In this document: one piece after another, positions 9,467 through 19,134 of the stretch
Layout of the letters: the number at the start of each line of letters is the position of its first letter
Numbering within the stretch: position 1 is the first letter of the stretch
Source of the DNA: Thermus brockianus
Lineage (GTDB): Bacteria; Deinococcota; Deinococci; Deinococcales; Thermaceae
Assembly: GCF_021462505.1 (NCBI RefSeq)
Contig: NZ_JAKEDV010000004.1
Location: 62,001 to 126,000, forward strand
Reading direction: 5' to 3'
DNA length: 64,000 nt
The notes under the pieces: generated by a model
What the model was told of the DNA's origin: nothing
Databases searched by the model: none
What the model saw: only the letters and a program-made list of their open reading frames with translations
Position numbers and translations under genes: made by a program

Positions 9467-10165
9467 ATGCGCCGCTATCAGGTTCTCATCGTGGGGGCGG
9501 GGTTCGCCGGGGCCGAGGCCGCCTGGCACCTGGCCCGGGCCGGGGTGGAGGTGGGCCTCCTCACCCAGAGCCTGGACTCGGTGATGATGCCCTTCCTTCC
9601 CCCAAAGCCCCCTTTTCCCCCAGAAAGCCTCCTGGAAAAGGCCTACGACCCTAAGGACGAGCGGGTCTGGGCCTTCCACGCCCGGGCCAAGTACCTCCTC
9701 GAGGCCGAACCCCGCCTCCACCTCTTCCAGGCCACGGCCACGGACCTCCTCCTGGAGGGAGGGCGGGCGGTGGGGGTGCGGACCTGGGAGGGCCCCCCGG
9801 CCCTGGCCGAGCGGGTGGTCCTCGCCGTGGGAAGCTTCCTCGGGGCCCGGCTTTTCCTGGGGGAGGTGGAGGAGGAGGCGGGAAGGCTCTCCGAGGCCAG
9901 CTACCCCGACCTCTTTGAGGCGCTTAGGGCCCTGGGCTTCCGCTTCGTGGAAAGGGAGGGCGCGGTCCCGGAAACCCCCACCACCCCCGGCTACCGGGTG
10001 CGCTACCACGCCTTCCACCCGGAGGAGTGGGAAGCGGAAACCTTCCGGCTCAAGCGCCTAGCGGGGCTCTACGCCGTGGGGCTTTGCGTCGGGGAAGGGG
10101 ACTACGCCCGCATGAGCGAGGAGGGGAAGCACCTTGCCCAGCACCTTCTCCACGAGCTTGGGTAG
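9467..10165 (+). CDS. GidA-related short FAD-binding protein
   Basis: A 232-residue flavoprotein resembling the N-terminal Rossmann half of the tRNA-modifying enzyme MnmG/GidA. The dinucleotide motif GAGFAGAEAAWHLARAGVEVGLLT is at residues 9-33; VVLAVGSFLGARLFLGE and a C-terminal GLCVGEGDYARMSEEGKHLA (second FAD contact) follow. It lacks the insertion and C-terminal tRNA-binding domains of full MnmG (about 600 residues). I recall that a protein of this type from T. thermophilus was solved as a GidA-related protein of unknown function. Its last 108 bp lie opposite the mutY 3' end. No Shine-Dalgarno or own promoter is evident. Confidence 0.82.
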   Translation: MRRYQVLIVGAGFAGAEAAWHLARAGVEVGLLTQSLDSVMMPFLPPKPPFPPESLLEKAYDPKDERVWAFHARAKYLLEAEPRLHLFQATATDLLLEGGRAVGVRTWEGPPALAERVVLAVGSFLGARLFLGEVEEEAGRLSEASYPDLFEALRALGFRFVEREGAVPETPTTPGYRVRYHAFHPEEWEAETFRLKRLAGLYAVGLCVGEGDYARMSEEGKHLAQHLLHELG

Positions 10166-11056
10166 GGGCCTCGCCTTGGGGTCCTCCCCCACCCCTTCCC
10201 AAAGGGCCCCGTAGACCTTTACCCGAAGCCGCCGGTGGGTGAGGGCGTGGCGCACCTCGGCGAGGTACCGGGGGGCCACGCCAAAGGCCTGGGCCCTAGC
10301 CCCAAGCTCCTCCTCCGGGAAAAGGGGGACCCCGTAAAGCCCCCGGAAACGCCCCGAAAGCCGCTCCAAATAGACGCCCCCTTCGCCCCAAAGGACCAAG
10401 GCGGCAAGCCGCTCCTCCGGCACTTCCCGCCGCCTCGGCCTCGGGTAGCGCTCCCAAGCCCCCTGGCCCTGGCAGAAGGCCTTTAGGGGGCAGGCGGGGC
10501 AAAGGGGTTTCCGGGGAAGGCAGACCGTGGCCCCAAGCTCCATGAGGGCCTGGTTCCACTCCCCGGGGTCCTCCCCCTCGGGGAGAAGCCCCCCCGCCAG
10601 GGCCAAGAGCTCCTTTGGGGAAGGGCTTTCCCGGGCGAAGAGGCGGGAGAGCACCCGGCGCACGTTCCCGTCCACCGCCGCCACCCGCTCCCCAAAGGCC
10701 AGGGAGGCCACCGCCGCCGCCGTGTAGGGGCCTAGGCCGGGAAGCTTCTGGAGCTCGGCGAAGCTTTTGGGAAGGGCCTCCACCGCTTGGGCCAAGCGGT
10801 GAAGGTTCTCCGCCCGGCGGTAATACCCTGCCCCCTGCCACGCCTTGAGGACCTCCTCCAAAGGCGCTTCCCGCAAGGCCTTTAGGGTGGGGAAACGGGC
10901 CAAAAAGCGGTGGTAGTAGGGGATGGCCTGGGCCACCCGGGTCTGTTGCAGGAGGACCTCGGAAACCAGGATGCGGTAGGGGTCCTTCTCCCCCCGCCAG
11001 GGCAGGGAGCGGGCGTTTTCCCGGTACCAGGCGAGGAGGACCTCCTGAAGCCTCAC
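10058..11056 (-). CDS. mutY: A/G-specific adenine DNA glycosylase MutY
   Basis: A 332-residue base-excision repair enzyme that removes adenine mispaired with 8-oxoguanine. Seen: SEVLLQQTRVAQAIPYY with the catalytic Glu, the helix-hairpin-helix LPGLGPYTAAAV, the catalytic Asp in VAAVDGNVRRV, and the [4Fe-4S] ligands spaced C-X6-C-X2-C-X5-C in CLPRKPLCPACPLKAFC. The C-terminal NUDIX-like domain that reads 8-oxoG runs from about residue 210. The GTG start overlaps the CoA-binding gene stop (GTGA). The C-terminal 35 codons lie antisense to the GidA-related gene, an unusually long convergent overlap. Confidence 0.95.
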   Translation of the reverse strand: MRLQEVLLAWYRENARSLPWRGEKDPYRILVSEVLLQQTRVAQAIPYYHRFLARFPTLKALREAPLEEVLKAWQGAGYYRRAENLHRLAQAVEALPKSFAELQKLPGLGPYTAAAVASLAFGERVAAVDGNVRRVLSRLFARESPSPKELLALAGGLLPEGEDPGEWNQALMELGATVCLPRKPLCPACPLKAFCQGQGAWERYPRPRRREVPEERLAALVLWGEGGVYLERLSGRFRGLYGVPLFPEEELGARAQAFGVAPRYLAEVRHALTHRRLRVKVYGALWEGVGEDPKARPLPKLVEKVLGKVLPLLAHAGVVPFPDAKPHGVEPR

Positions 11057-11478
11057 GGCAAGGGAATGGGGCCCCTAAAGAGGCGCTTGTGCTCCACCAT
11101 GAGGCAGCGGTCCGCCACCACGGGTATGCCGGCCCCCTTCAGGGCCTCCTCAAAGGCCGGGTGGCGGATGCCGGACTGGAGCCAGACGAGGCCGGGCCTC
11201 AGGGCCAGGATTTCCTCCAGGTGCCCCATGAGGGCGGAAGGGGGGCGGAAGACGTCCAGAAGGTCCACGCCCTCCGAAAGCTCCCCTAGGCTCGCCGCCA
11301 CCTTTTCCCCAAAGAGCACCTCCCCGGCGAAGCGGGGGTTTACGGGCAGGATGCGGTAGCCCCTCTCCCACAGGTACCTGGGCACGTAGTGGGCGGGGCG
11401 GGAAGGGTCCTTGTGGGCGCCCAGGACGGCGATGGTCCGGGCCTTCTCCAGGTAAGCCCGCAAGGCCGCGTCCTCCAT
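11053..11478 (-). CDS. CoA-binding domain protein (YccU-like)
   Basis: A 141-residue single-domain protein of the CoA_binding_2 family (Rossmann fold like the succinyl-CoA synthetase alpha subunit). The nucleotide loop is TIAVLGAHKDPSRPAHYVPRYL and the domain continues through YRILPVNPRF, DLLDVFRPP and VWLQSGI. Homologues bind CoA but their role is unknown. I take the ATG at 11478, which overlaps the NERD stop as TGATG, over the GTG one codon earlier. It is coupled by overlap to mutY downstream. Confidence 0.85.
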   Translation of the reverse strand: MEDAALRAYLEKARTIAVLGAHKDPSRPAHYVPRYLWERGYRILPVNPRFAGEVLFGEKVAASLGELSEGVDLLDVFRPPSALMGHLEEILALRPGLVWLQSGIRHPAFEEALKGAGIPVVADRCLMVEHKRLFRGPIPLP

Positions 11479-12128
11479 CACTTCACCTTCCTTTCCAAAA
11501 CCTGGGCTATCCTTTGCGCCTCGGCAAAGCCCAAGCGGGGGGGAAGTCCTTTGAGGTAGGGCACCGCCTCCTCGGGGCGGAGCACGGGAAGCCGGCCCAC
11601 TTGGCGGCCCTCCAACTCCCCGCTCACAAAGACCAGAAGGGGCTCCACCTCCACCCCCAAAAGCTCCCGGAGCTTATGCGCCTGGCGCCAAGCCTGGCGG
11701 ACGAGGTCATCCCGGCGCTCCCCCCGGATCCAAAGGCCCTTGGGGGTGGCCCGGATCTTGCCGGTATAGTTCTTGACCTCCACGTTGAAGACCCCAGGCG
11801 GTCCCACCACCACGTGGTCGGCGTTCTCCCCACCCAGGTCCACGTCATGGAAGACCCGCCAGGTGGAGGGGAGGCCGGCCAGGACCTGGCCCACACGGGC
11901 CTCCCCGAGGTAGCCCCGGGCATTGGCCACCACCGCCCGCTCCACCTCCTTGTCCTGGAGGAGTCTGGCCACCACCAGAACCGCCACGGGTAGCGCCAAA
12001 AACCCCGCCCAGGGGACCAAGAGCTTTACCAAGAGCCAGACCAAAAACCCAAAGCCCAGCAAAACCCCGGCCACCCGCCAGAGCTTTCTAGAAAGCGTCT
12101 TTCCCGCTTTGCCCACTTGGCGCGCCAT
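11478..12128 (-). CDS. NERD-domain membrane protein
   Basis: A 216-residue protein. An N-terminal basic segment is followed by one or two membrane helices (about residues 20-55, rich in L/V/A/W), then a NERD (nuclease-related) domain: ANARGYLGEARVGQVL, FHDVDLGGENADHVVVGPPGVFNVEVKNYTGKI with the Asp and Glu-x-Lys core of PD-(D/E)xK-like nucleases. The N-terminus therefore anchors a putative nuclease-like domain at the membrane. Activity is unproven in most NERD proteins. The ATG at 12128 is preferred to the TTG two codons upstream. It sits in an operon of housekeeping genes. Confidence 0.8.
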   Translation of the reverse strand: MARQVGKAGKTLSRKLWRVAGVLLGFGFLVWLLVKLLVPWAGFLALPVAVLVVARLLQDKEVERAVVANARGYLGEARVGQVLAGLPSTWRVFHDVDLGGENADHVVVGPPGVFNVEVKNYTGKIRATPKGLWIRGERRDDLVRQAWRQAHKLRELLGVEVEPLLVFVSGELEGRQVGRLPVLRPEEAVPYLKGLPPRLGFAEAQRIAQVLERKVK

Positions 12129-12130
12129 GC

Positions 12131-12976
12131 TCAAAGCCTATAGTCCAAGGGCCTCAGGTAGAACTCCCCGATGGCCGTGGAGGAAAGGAGGGCCACGGTG
12201 GGCAGGGCCCGCTTCCAGTGGGTGCGGTTCACCCGCTCCTTCACCCGCTTTAGCTCCTCCTCGGTGTAGCCGAGGCTTAGGATGTAGGCGTCCGGGTAGC
12301 CCTTGAGGTAGTGCTCCAGGATCACGTCCGCCCGCAGGTAGCGCACCCCCAGGTCCGCCTCGTCCGTCTGGCCGGGGATGAGGTCAGCGGTGGGGGGCTT
12401 TTTCACCACCGCCTCCGGCACCCCCAGGTACTCCGCCAGGCGCCACACCTGGGTCTTGTAGAGGTCGCCCAAGGGGTTCACCGGAGGGGTGTCGTCCCCG
12501 TGCCAGGTGAAGTAGCCGAAAAGCCTTTCCGTCTTGTTGCCCGTGCCCAAGGGGAGGGCCTTGTAGGCCTCGGACTTGTCAAAGAGGACGATCATGCGGG
12601 CCCGGGCCATGACGTTCCCCTTCCGGTGGGGGGTGAGGTCGGGGGTTAGGGCGGCGTACCCCTCCACCATGGGGGTGATGTCCACCTCCTCCAGGGCCAC
12701 GCCGAAGGTTGCCGCCACCAGGTAGGCGTGCTCCCGGGAAAGGGGGCTCGAGTCCCTGTGGGGCAGGAAGAGGGCGTGGACGTTCCCTGGCCCCAAGGCC
12801 CTCACCGCCAAGGCCAAGGTGGTGGCGGAGTCCACCCCTCCCGAAACCGCCACGATGGCCTTCCCGTAGCCCCGCCAGGCGAGCTCCTCCCGGAGGAAGC
12901 GGGTGAGGAAGTCCGCCACCAGGGGCCAGTTGAGCTCCAACACCTCGTGCGCCTTTGGGGCCTCAAGGAGCTTCAT
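12131..12976 (-). CDS. nadE: NAD synthetase, ammonia-ligase subunit
   Basis: A 281-residue enzyme that amidates nicotinate adenine dinucleotide to NAD+ using ATP. The PP-loop is VAVSGGVDSATTLALAVRAL; LPLGTGNKTERLFGYFTWHGDDTPPVNPLGDLYKTQV and KKPPTADLIPGQTDE are the conserved substrate-binding blocks. It contains no glutaminase domain, but the gene upstream encodes a nitrilase-fold protein overlapping it by 14 bp, so the pair looks like a two-subunit glutamine-dependent NAD synthetase. Alternatively it uses free ammonia. Confidence 0.93.
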   Translation of the reverse strand: MKLLEAPKAHEVLELNWPLVADFLTRFLREELAWRGYGKAIVAVSGGVDSATTLALAVRALGPGNVHALFLPHRDSSPLSREHAYLVAATFGVALEEVDITPMVEGYAALTPDLTPHRKGNVMARARMIVLFDKSEAYKALPLGTGNKTERLFGYFTWHGDDTPPVNPLGDLYKTQVWRLAEYLGVPEAVVKKPPTADLIPGQTDEADLGVRYLRADVILEHYLKGYPDAYILSLGYTEEELKRVKERVNRTHWKRALPTVALLSSTAIGEFYLRPLDYRL

Positions 12977-13838
12977 GCCGCCTCCCGCTTAGGACCCGGG
13001 TGAGGTCTTGGAGGAGAAGGGGAAGGCCCGCCTCGAGGTCGGAGAGGAGGGGGCTATCGTAGCGCACCGGGGGGATCCGCTCCCGGTCCAGGGCAAAGAG
13101 GAGGGCCGCCTCCTCAAAAAGGGGGGCCTCGGCCAGGATCCGCCCCTCCGGGCCCGCCACCAAGCTCCCCCCGCTCATCCCCTTCCCCGCCTCAAACCCC
13201 ACCAGGCTCGCCAGGACCACGTACACCCCGTGCTCCGCCGCCACCGCCTGGGCCAGGGTCCGCCAGCGGGCCACGTTCTCCGGCCGCTCCCCTTGGAAGC
13301 CCCGGGCCGGGCTCGCCGCCGGCACGTAGATGACCTCCGCCCCGTCCAAGGCGGCGATGGTGGCGGTGACGGAGTGCCAAAAGTCCTCGCAGATGAGGAT
13401 GGCCGCCCGGCCGAAGCGGGTGTTGAAGGCCTCCACCCGCCGGCCCCGGGCCAGGTAGCGCTCCTCGTCAAAAACCCCGTAGGTGGGGAGGAAGACCTTG
13501 CGGTGCACGTGGACCACCCGGTGGGGAAGCTCTAGGTAGGCGGCGCTGTTGTAGTAAGCCCCCTCGTCCCGCTCGTAAAACCCCACCACCACGTCCAAAA
13601 GCCCCTCCCACCCCACCTCCTTGTACACCTGGGAGAGGAGTTCCAATAGCTCGTACCGGGTGAGGGCGAGCTCCCGCACCCCCCCTTGCAGGAAGTACCC
13701 CGTGAGGGCGGCCTCGGGCAGGACCACCACCTCAGGGGCGTGGGGCTTTAGGAGGCGGAGGGCTTCGGCCAGACGGCCAAGGCTCTCCCGGATCCGCCCC
13801 TTTTCCGGCCGGAACTGCACGATGGCATGCCGGACCAC
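12963..13838 (-). CDS. Nitrilase-fold amidohydrolase, probable glutaminase subunit of NAD synthetase
   Basis: A 291-residue carbon-nitrogen hydrolase with the catalytic triad Glu (VVLPEAALTGY), Lys (VHRKVFLPTYGVFDE) and Cys (ILICEDFWHS). YGVFDERYLARG and ICEDFW resemble the glutaminase domain of fused glutamine-dependent NAD synthetases more than general omega-amidases. The gene overlaps nadE by 14 bp and is co-directional, which fits a split enzyme in which this subunit releases ammonia from glutamine and passes it to NadE. A separate amidase role cannot be excluded. Start is GTG. Confidence 0.8.
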   Translation of the reverse strand: MVRHAIVQFRPEKGRIRESLGRLAEALRLLKPHAPEVVVLPEAALTGYFLQGGVRELALTRYELLELLSQVYKEVGWEGLLDVVVGFYERDEGAYYNSAAYLELPHRVVHVHRKVFLPTYGVFDEERYLARGRRVEAFNTRFGRAAILICEDFWHSVTATIAALDGAEVIYVPAASPARGFQGERPENVARWRTLAQAVAAEHGVYVVLASLVGFEAGKGMSGGSLVAGPEGRILAEAPLFEEAALLFALDRERIPPVRYDSPLLSDLEAGLPLLLQDLTRVLSGRRHEAP

Positions 13839-13847
13839 GGCCTTATC

Positions 13848-15410
13848 CTACCCCTCGAGGCCCAGGTAAAGCCGATACTCGGCCTCGGGGAAGGGGTTGT
13901 CCTCTTCCTCCAAGGCCTTAAGCTCCTCCGGGGAAACCCCCTGGAGGAGGCGGAAGAACCGCTCCGCATGGGCCTTATACCGCTCCTCCGCGTACTCCCG
14001 GGCCTGGCCGGTGTCTATGAGGAAGGGCCAGTCGGAGGCCTCCAGGAGGAGGAGCTCCCGCATGGCCTGCTGCAGGACCTTTGGGGGCAAAACCCCGCGC
14101 CGCACCGCCTCCCGCATGGCCCCCTCCGCCCGGTACACCTGCCGCCAGTAGTCCAAGGTGGCCCCGTTGAGCCAGACCCGGTGGTCCCCACCCCGGCCCC
14201 AGGACCCCTCGGGCAAGGCGGTGCGGAGGGCAGGCCCCTGGACCGCCTCCTTGGCCGTCACCGCCTTCACCCCTTCTTCCCGGGCCAGAAGGCGAAGCAC
14301 CTCCTCCAGCCACGCCACCCCCTCGTACCACCAGTGGCCGAAAAGCTCGGCGTCGTAGGGAGCGAGGATCACCCCTTCCGGGTGCCCCTGGGCAAGCCGC
14401 CCCACCAGGCCCACGAAGTGGGCCGCATGCTCCCGCACCTTGGCGAAGGCCGCCTCGGGGTCATAGGGGGCTTTGGCGGCGAGGTCCGCCTTGCGGTGGG
14501 TCACCCGCCAGTGGTGGAGGCCGGACAGGGGGTCCTTGCGGTGGAACTCCCGGTATAGCCCCTCCCCGGGGTAGCCATAGTCGGCGCTCCAGACCTGCAG
14601 GGCCGTCTCCTGGTTGCGGGCGAGCACCCTAAGCCCCGACTCCAGCTCGTGCACGTAAAAGGTGGCTTCCCCGCTCTCCACCGGCCCTGCGCTAGCCTCT
14701 CCGTATGGGGCAAGGGGCCTTCCCCCTTGCACCAGGTGGGCGTCCACAAAGGTGTAGCGGATCCCAGCCCGCATCAAAAGCTCGTCCACCCCGGCCCTGA
14801 GCCCCTCCGGGGGACCCTCCACCGGGGGCTTCCAAAACCCTTTGGGGCGGTAGGCCATCTCGGGCAGCCAAAACCCCGTGGGGTGCTGGGCGAAGTGGCG
14901 GCGGTGGGTGGCCACCCCGGTCTTGATCTGGGCCCAAAGGGCCTCGTCGTAGCCCAAAAGGGGCGAGTAGCCGTGGGTGGCGTTGGAGGTGATGAGCTCC
15001 ACCTGGCCCCGGTCCTGGGCCCGGCGGAAGGCGGGGAGGATCTCCCCGGAAAGGGCATGGAAGTGGTCTAGGGTTAGCTCCCAAAACCCCACCTGGTGGC
15101 GGGCGCTTTTCTCCAGATCCGTGCCCTGGTAGCGGAGGTAGTCCCCTTGGGCCCTTTCCAGGCGGTCGCGGGCGTAGGCGACAAAGCCTTCCCGGATGCG
15201 GGCGTCCGCCAGTTGCTCCGCCAGAATGGGCGTGATGCCCAGGGTAAAGCGGGCCTCCACCCCTTCCTGCCAAAGCCTTTCCAAGGCCCGAAGAAGGGGC
15301 AGGTAGGTTTCGGCCATGGCCTCGTAGAGGGTCTCCTCCCCAAAGGGCCACATCCCGTGGGCCCGCACGTAGGGAAGGTGGCCGTGGAGGACCAGGGCAA
15401 AGCGCGCCAT
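13848..15410 (-). CDS. GH57 1,4-alpha-glucan branching enzyme
   Basis: A 520-residue glycogen-branching enzyme that forms alpha-1,6 branches in alpha-glucan. It opens with [11 protein letters not shown], the GH57 first motif. Counting from the ATG, the nucleophile is Glu184 (WLPEMAY) and the acid/base is Asp353 ([12 protein letters not shown]); these are the numbers known for the T. thermophilus enzyme. WSADYGYPG and the C-terminal helical domain are also in place. Length equals that homologue. Co-directional with the nad genes (9-bp gap) and 4 bp downstream of lysZ. GH57 also contains amylases, but the Trp-rich [15 protein letters not shown] context supports branching. Confidence 0.93.
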   Translation of the reverse strand: MARFALVLHGHLPYVRAHGMWPFGEETLYEAMAETYLPLLRALERLWQEGVEARFTLGITPILAEQLADARIREGFVAYARDRLERAQGDYLRYQGTDLEKSARHQVGFWELTLDHFHALSGEILPAFRRAQDRGQVELITSNATHGYSPLLGYDEALWAQIKTGVATHRRHFAQHPTGFWLPEMAYRPKGFWKPPVEGPPEGLRAGVDELLMRAGIRYTFVDAHLVQGGRPLAPYGEASAGPVESGEATFYVHELESGLRVLARNQETALQVWSADYGYPGEGLYREFHRKDPLSGLHHWRVTHRKADLAAKAPYDPEAAFAKVREHAAHFVGLVGRLAQGHPEGVILAPYDAELFGHWWYEGVAWLEEVLRLLAREEGVKAVTAKEAVQGPALRTALPEGSWGRGGDHRVWLNGATLDYWRQVYRAEGAMREAVRRGVLPPKVLQQAMRELLLLEASDWPFLIDTGQAREYAEERYKAHAERFFRLLQGVSPEELKALEEEDNPFPEAEYRLYLGLEG

Positions 15411-15414
15411 GGGC

Positions 15415-16224
15415 CTAGCGTACCACGGTGCCTTCCCCGGCCAGGGCGCGCCGGATGGGGTTTTCCACCCGGGCGTCGGCGAAGACCACCCGCTTCACCC
15501 CGCCCCGCACCGCCTCCACCGCCCCCATGACCTTGCGCTTCATCCGCCCCTGCGCCAGGGCCAGGTACTCGGGGTCCTCCACCCGGTCCACGGGGATTTC
15601 CCGCACCAGGCTCCCCTCGTCGGGGTAGCGGGCGAGAAGCCCCGGCACGTTGGAGAGGTACACCAAGGCCTCCGCCTGGTAGGTGGTGGCGAGGAGGGCG
15701 GCGATCTGGTCCCCGTCCGTGTTGATGGCCTCGTTCTCGTAGCTTAGGGCGGGTGGGGTGAGCACGGGAAGGTAGCCCGCCCCCAGAAGGAGGTCCAGAA
15801 GGGCCCGGTTCACCTCCTCCACCGTGCCCGTGTAGTCCCCGCGGTGGATTTTGATTTTGCCGTCTTCCACGTACTTCACCGCGGTCTTCCTGCGGCCCAC
15901 AAAAAGCCTCCCGTCCAAACCGGAAAGCCCAATGGCGTTCGCCCCTTCCCGTTGCAAAAGCTCCACCAGGCGCTTGTTCACCAGGCCGCAGTAGACCATC
16001 TCAAAGATCTCCAGGGTCCTGCGGTCCGTGAGGCGGCTCACCTGCCCCCCGGGGTGGGTGAGGAAGCGGGGCGGGTGGCCCAAGGCCTCCGCCACCTTGT
16101 TGGTCTCGCTGCTCCCCCCATGGACCAGGATGAGCCGCACGCCCTCCCGCCAGAGGGAGGCCGCATCCTTGGCCACCGCCTCGTAGTTGATGCCCTCGGC
16201 ACCGCCCACCTTGACCACGATCAT
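15415..16224 (-). CDS. lysZ: [LysW]-L-2-aminoadipate 6-kinase LysZ
   Basis: A 269-residue amino-acid kinase homologous to N-acetylglutamate kinase. It phosphorylates the side chain of alpha-aminoadipate while this is bound to the carrier LysW. Seen: VVKVGGAEG, the GGSSETN loop in place of ArgB's GGGP-type loop, [25 protein letters not shown] and the C-terminal [14 protein letters not shown]. It closes the run lysT-lysU-ribbon-lysW-lysX-lysY-lysZ. A strong RBS (AAGGAGGC) lies 6 nt before the ATG. Neighbouring lysW and lysX make LysZ far more likely than ArgB. Confidence 0.95.
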   Translation of the reverse strand: MIVVKVGGAEGINYEAVAKDAASLWREGVRLILVHGGSSETNKVAEALGHPPRFLTHPGGQVSRLTDRRTLEIFEMVYCGLVNKRLVELLQREGANAIGLSGLDGRLFVGRRKTAVKYVEDGKIKIHRGDYTGTVEEVNRALLDLLLGAGYLPVLTPPALSYENEAINTDGDQIAALLATTYQAEALVYLSNVPGLLARYPDEGSLVREIPVDRVEDPEYLALAQGRMKRKVMGAVEAVRGGVKRVVFADARVENPIRRALAGEGTVVR

Positions 16225-16233
16225 GGCGCCTCC

Positions 16234-18106
<1,873 letters not shown>

Positions 18107-18113
18107 GGTTCAG

Positions 18114-18142
18114 AAAAGGGGGAAGGCCAGGAAGCCTTCCCC
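18114..18142 (-). terminator. Terminator-like hairpin between lysW and lysX
   Basis: Read on the minus strand: GGGGAAGGC, 6-nt loop, GCCTTCCCC, then CTTTTCTG. A 9-bp stem with a T-run in the only sizeable gap of the lysTU-W-XYZ run. It may act as a partial terminator or as a 3'-end stabiliser that raises lysW over lysXYZ message. Confidence 0.7.
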
Positions 18143-18157
18143 TAGGTCCTCAGGGCC

Positions 18158-18322
18158 TCACTCGCCCCAGTCCTCCGCCTCCTCGGGGGCGGGCTCCAGG
18201 CGCAAGGGGTCTAGCCCCACCACCTCCAGCTCCGCCCCGCAGTCCTCGCAAACCAAAAGCTCGCCAAGCTCCGGGTTCTCCAGGCGAATCTCCGCACCGC
18301 ACTCGGGACAAGTAGCTACCAT
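18158..18322 (-). CDS. lysW: Amino-group carrier protein LysW
   Basis: A 54-residue acidic zinc-ribbon protein that carries alpha-aminoadipate through lysine synthesis. Four Cys form the ribbon (CPECG and CEDCG), followed by the typical [13 protein letters not shown] and an acidic tail ending EDWGE, whose last Glu is the attachment site. The ATG at 18322 overlaps the upstream ribbon gene's stop by 7 bp. A longer reading upstream is not credible because the first Cys normally falls near residue 5. Its gene lies between lysU and lysX, and a hairpin follows its stop. Confidence 0.97.
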   Translation of the reverse strand: MVATCPECGAEIRLENPELGELLVCEDCGAELEVVGLDPLRLEPAPEEAEDWGE

Positions 18323-18633
18323 TCCTCGTCCTCCTCTTCCACCTCGCTCCAGTCGGGGACAAAGCCAAAGCCGCACTCGGGGCACTGCACCTCTTGGCCC
18401 TGGTCCTCCTCGGACACCTCAAAGGTGTAGCCGCAACGGGGGCAGTCCACGAAGAAGCCTTCCAGGCCCTCCTCCGTCACCTCCACCTCCAAGGGGTCCA
18501 GGGAAACCACCTCCAAGAAGGCCCCGCAGGCCTCGCACTCCAGGACGTCCCCCACCTCGAGGGTCTCCAGGTCCTCGGCCAACACCACGCTGGCCTCGCC
18601 GCACACCGGACAGACGATCTCTAGGTCCTCCAT
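18316..18633 (-). CDS. LysW-like tandem zinc-ribbon protein of unknown function
   Basis: A 105-residue acidic protein with two zinc ribbons: CPVC (8-11) with CECEAC-type knuckle (33-36), and CPRC (64-67) with CPEC (84-87). The first ribbon continues [16 protein letters not shown], nearly the LysW phrase after its ribbon, so this is a LysW paralogue fused to a second ribbon. The tail [13 protein letters not shown] is acidic and Trp-bearing like LysW but ends in Trp, not Glu, so it cannot be charged through a C-terminal Glu as LysW is. It is 9 nt downstream of lysU and overlaps lysW by 7 bp, so it is made with them. ATG 18633 is preferred to a TTG two codons earlier. Function unknown. Confidence 0.85.
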   Translation of the reverse strand: MEDLEIVCPVCGEASVVLAEDLETLEVGDVLECEACGAFLEVVSLDPLEVEVTEEGLEGFFVDCPRCGYTFEVSEEDQGQEVQCPECGFGFVPDWSEVEEEDEEW

Positions 18634-18642
18634 GCCCAAAGT

Positions 18643-19134
18643 TTACTCCCCCGGGAAGCGCCCGTGCTTCTTGTAGTAGTCCAGGAGCGAACCCTCCTTG
18701 AGCGCCTCCAGGAGGAACGGGGGCGGGGGACGGAGGGCGAAGCTCTGGTCGCCCTTCCGCAAAACCCCCCTTTCCAGGTCCAGGTCCACCTCGTCGCCGT
18801 CCTCTAGCGCATCCACCACCTCCTCCGATTCAAAGGGAACGATGCCCAGGTTCACCAGGTTGCGGAAGAAGATGCGGGCGTAGCTCTTGGCGATGATCGC
18901 CCGTATCCCCAGGCGCTTGAGGGCCTCGGGGGCGTACTCCCGGCTAGAGCCTAGCCCGGCGTTCCGGCCGAAGACCAGGATGTCCCCCGGGCGGACCTCC
19001 TGGGCGAACCCGGGCCTTAGGTGGGCGAAGGCAAACTGGTGGAAGCGGTCCTCCCCCACCATGAAGGGGGCGTACTTCCCGGGAAGGATATCGTCCGTGT
19101 TGATCTGGTCGCCGAACTTCCACACCCTAGGCAT
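18643..19134 (-). CDS. lysU: Homoaconitase small subunit LysU
   Basis: A 163-residue swivel-domain subunit of homoaconitase, which with LysT isomerises homocitrate via homoaconitate to homoisocitrate. Seen: KFGDQINTDDILPGKY at the N-terminus, the GRNAGLGSSREYAPEALKRLG block that binds substrate carboxylates (GSSREHA in LeuD), and IIAKSYARIFFRNLVNLGI. The ATG overlaps lysT by 8 bp. The same fold occurs in LeuD; the lys cluster context decides. Confidence 0.94.
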   Translation of the reverse strand: MPRVWKFGDQINTDDILPGKYAPFMVGEDRFHQFAFAHLRPGFAQEVRPGDILVFGRNAGLGSSREYAPEALKRLGIRAIIAKSYARIFFRNLVNLGIVPFESEEVVDALEDGDEVDLDLERGVLRKGDQSFALRPPPPFLLEALKEGSLLDYYKKHGRFPGE

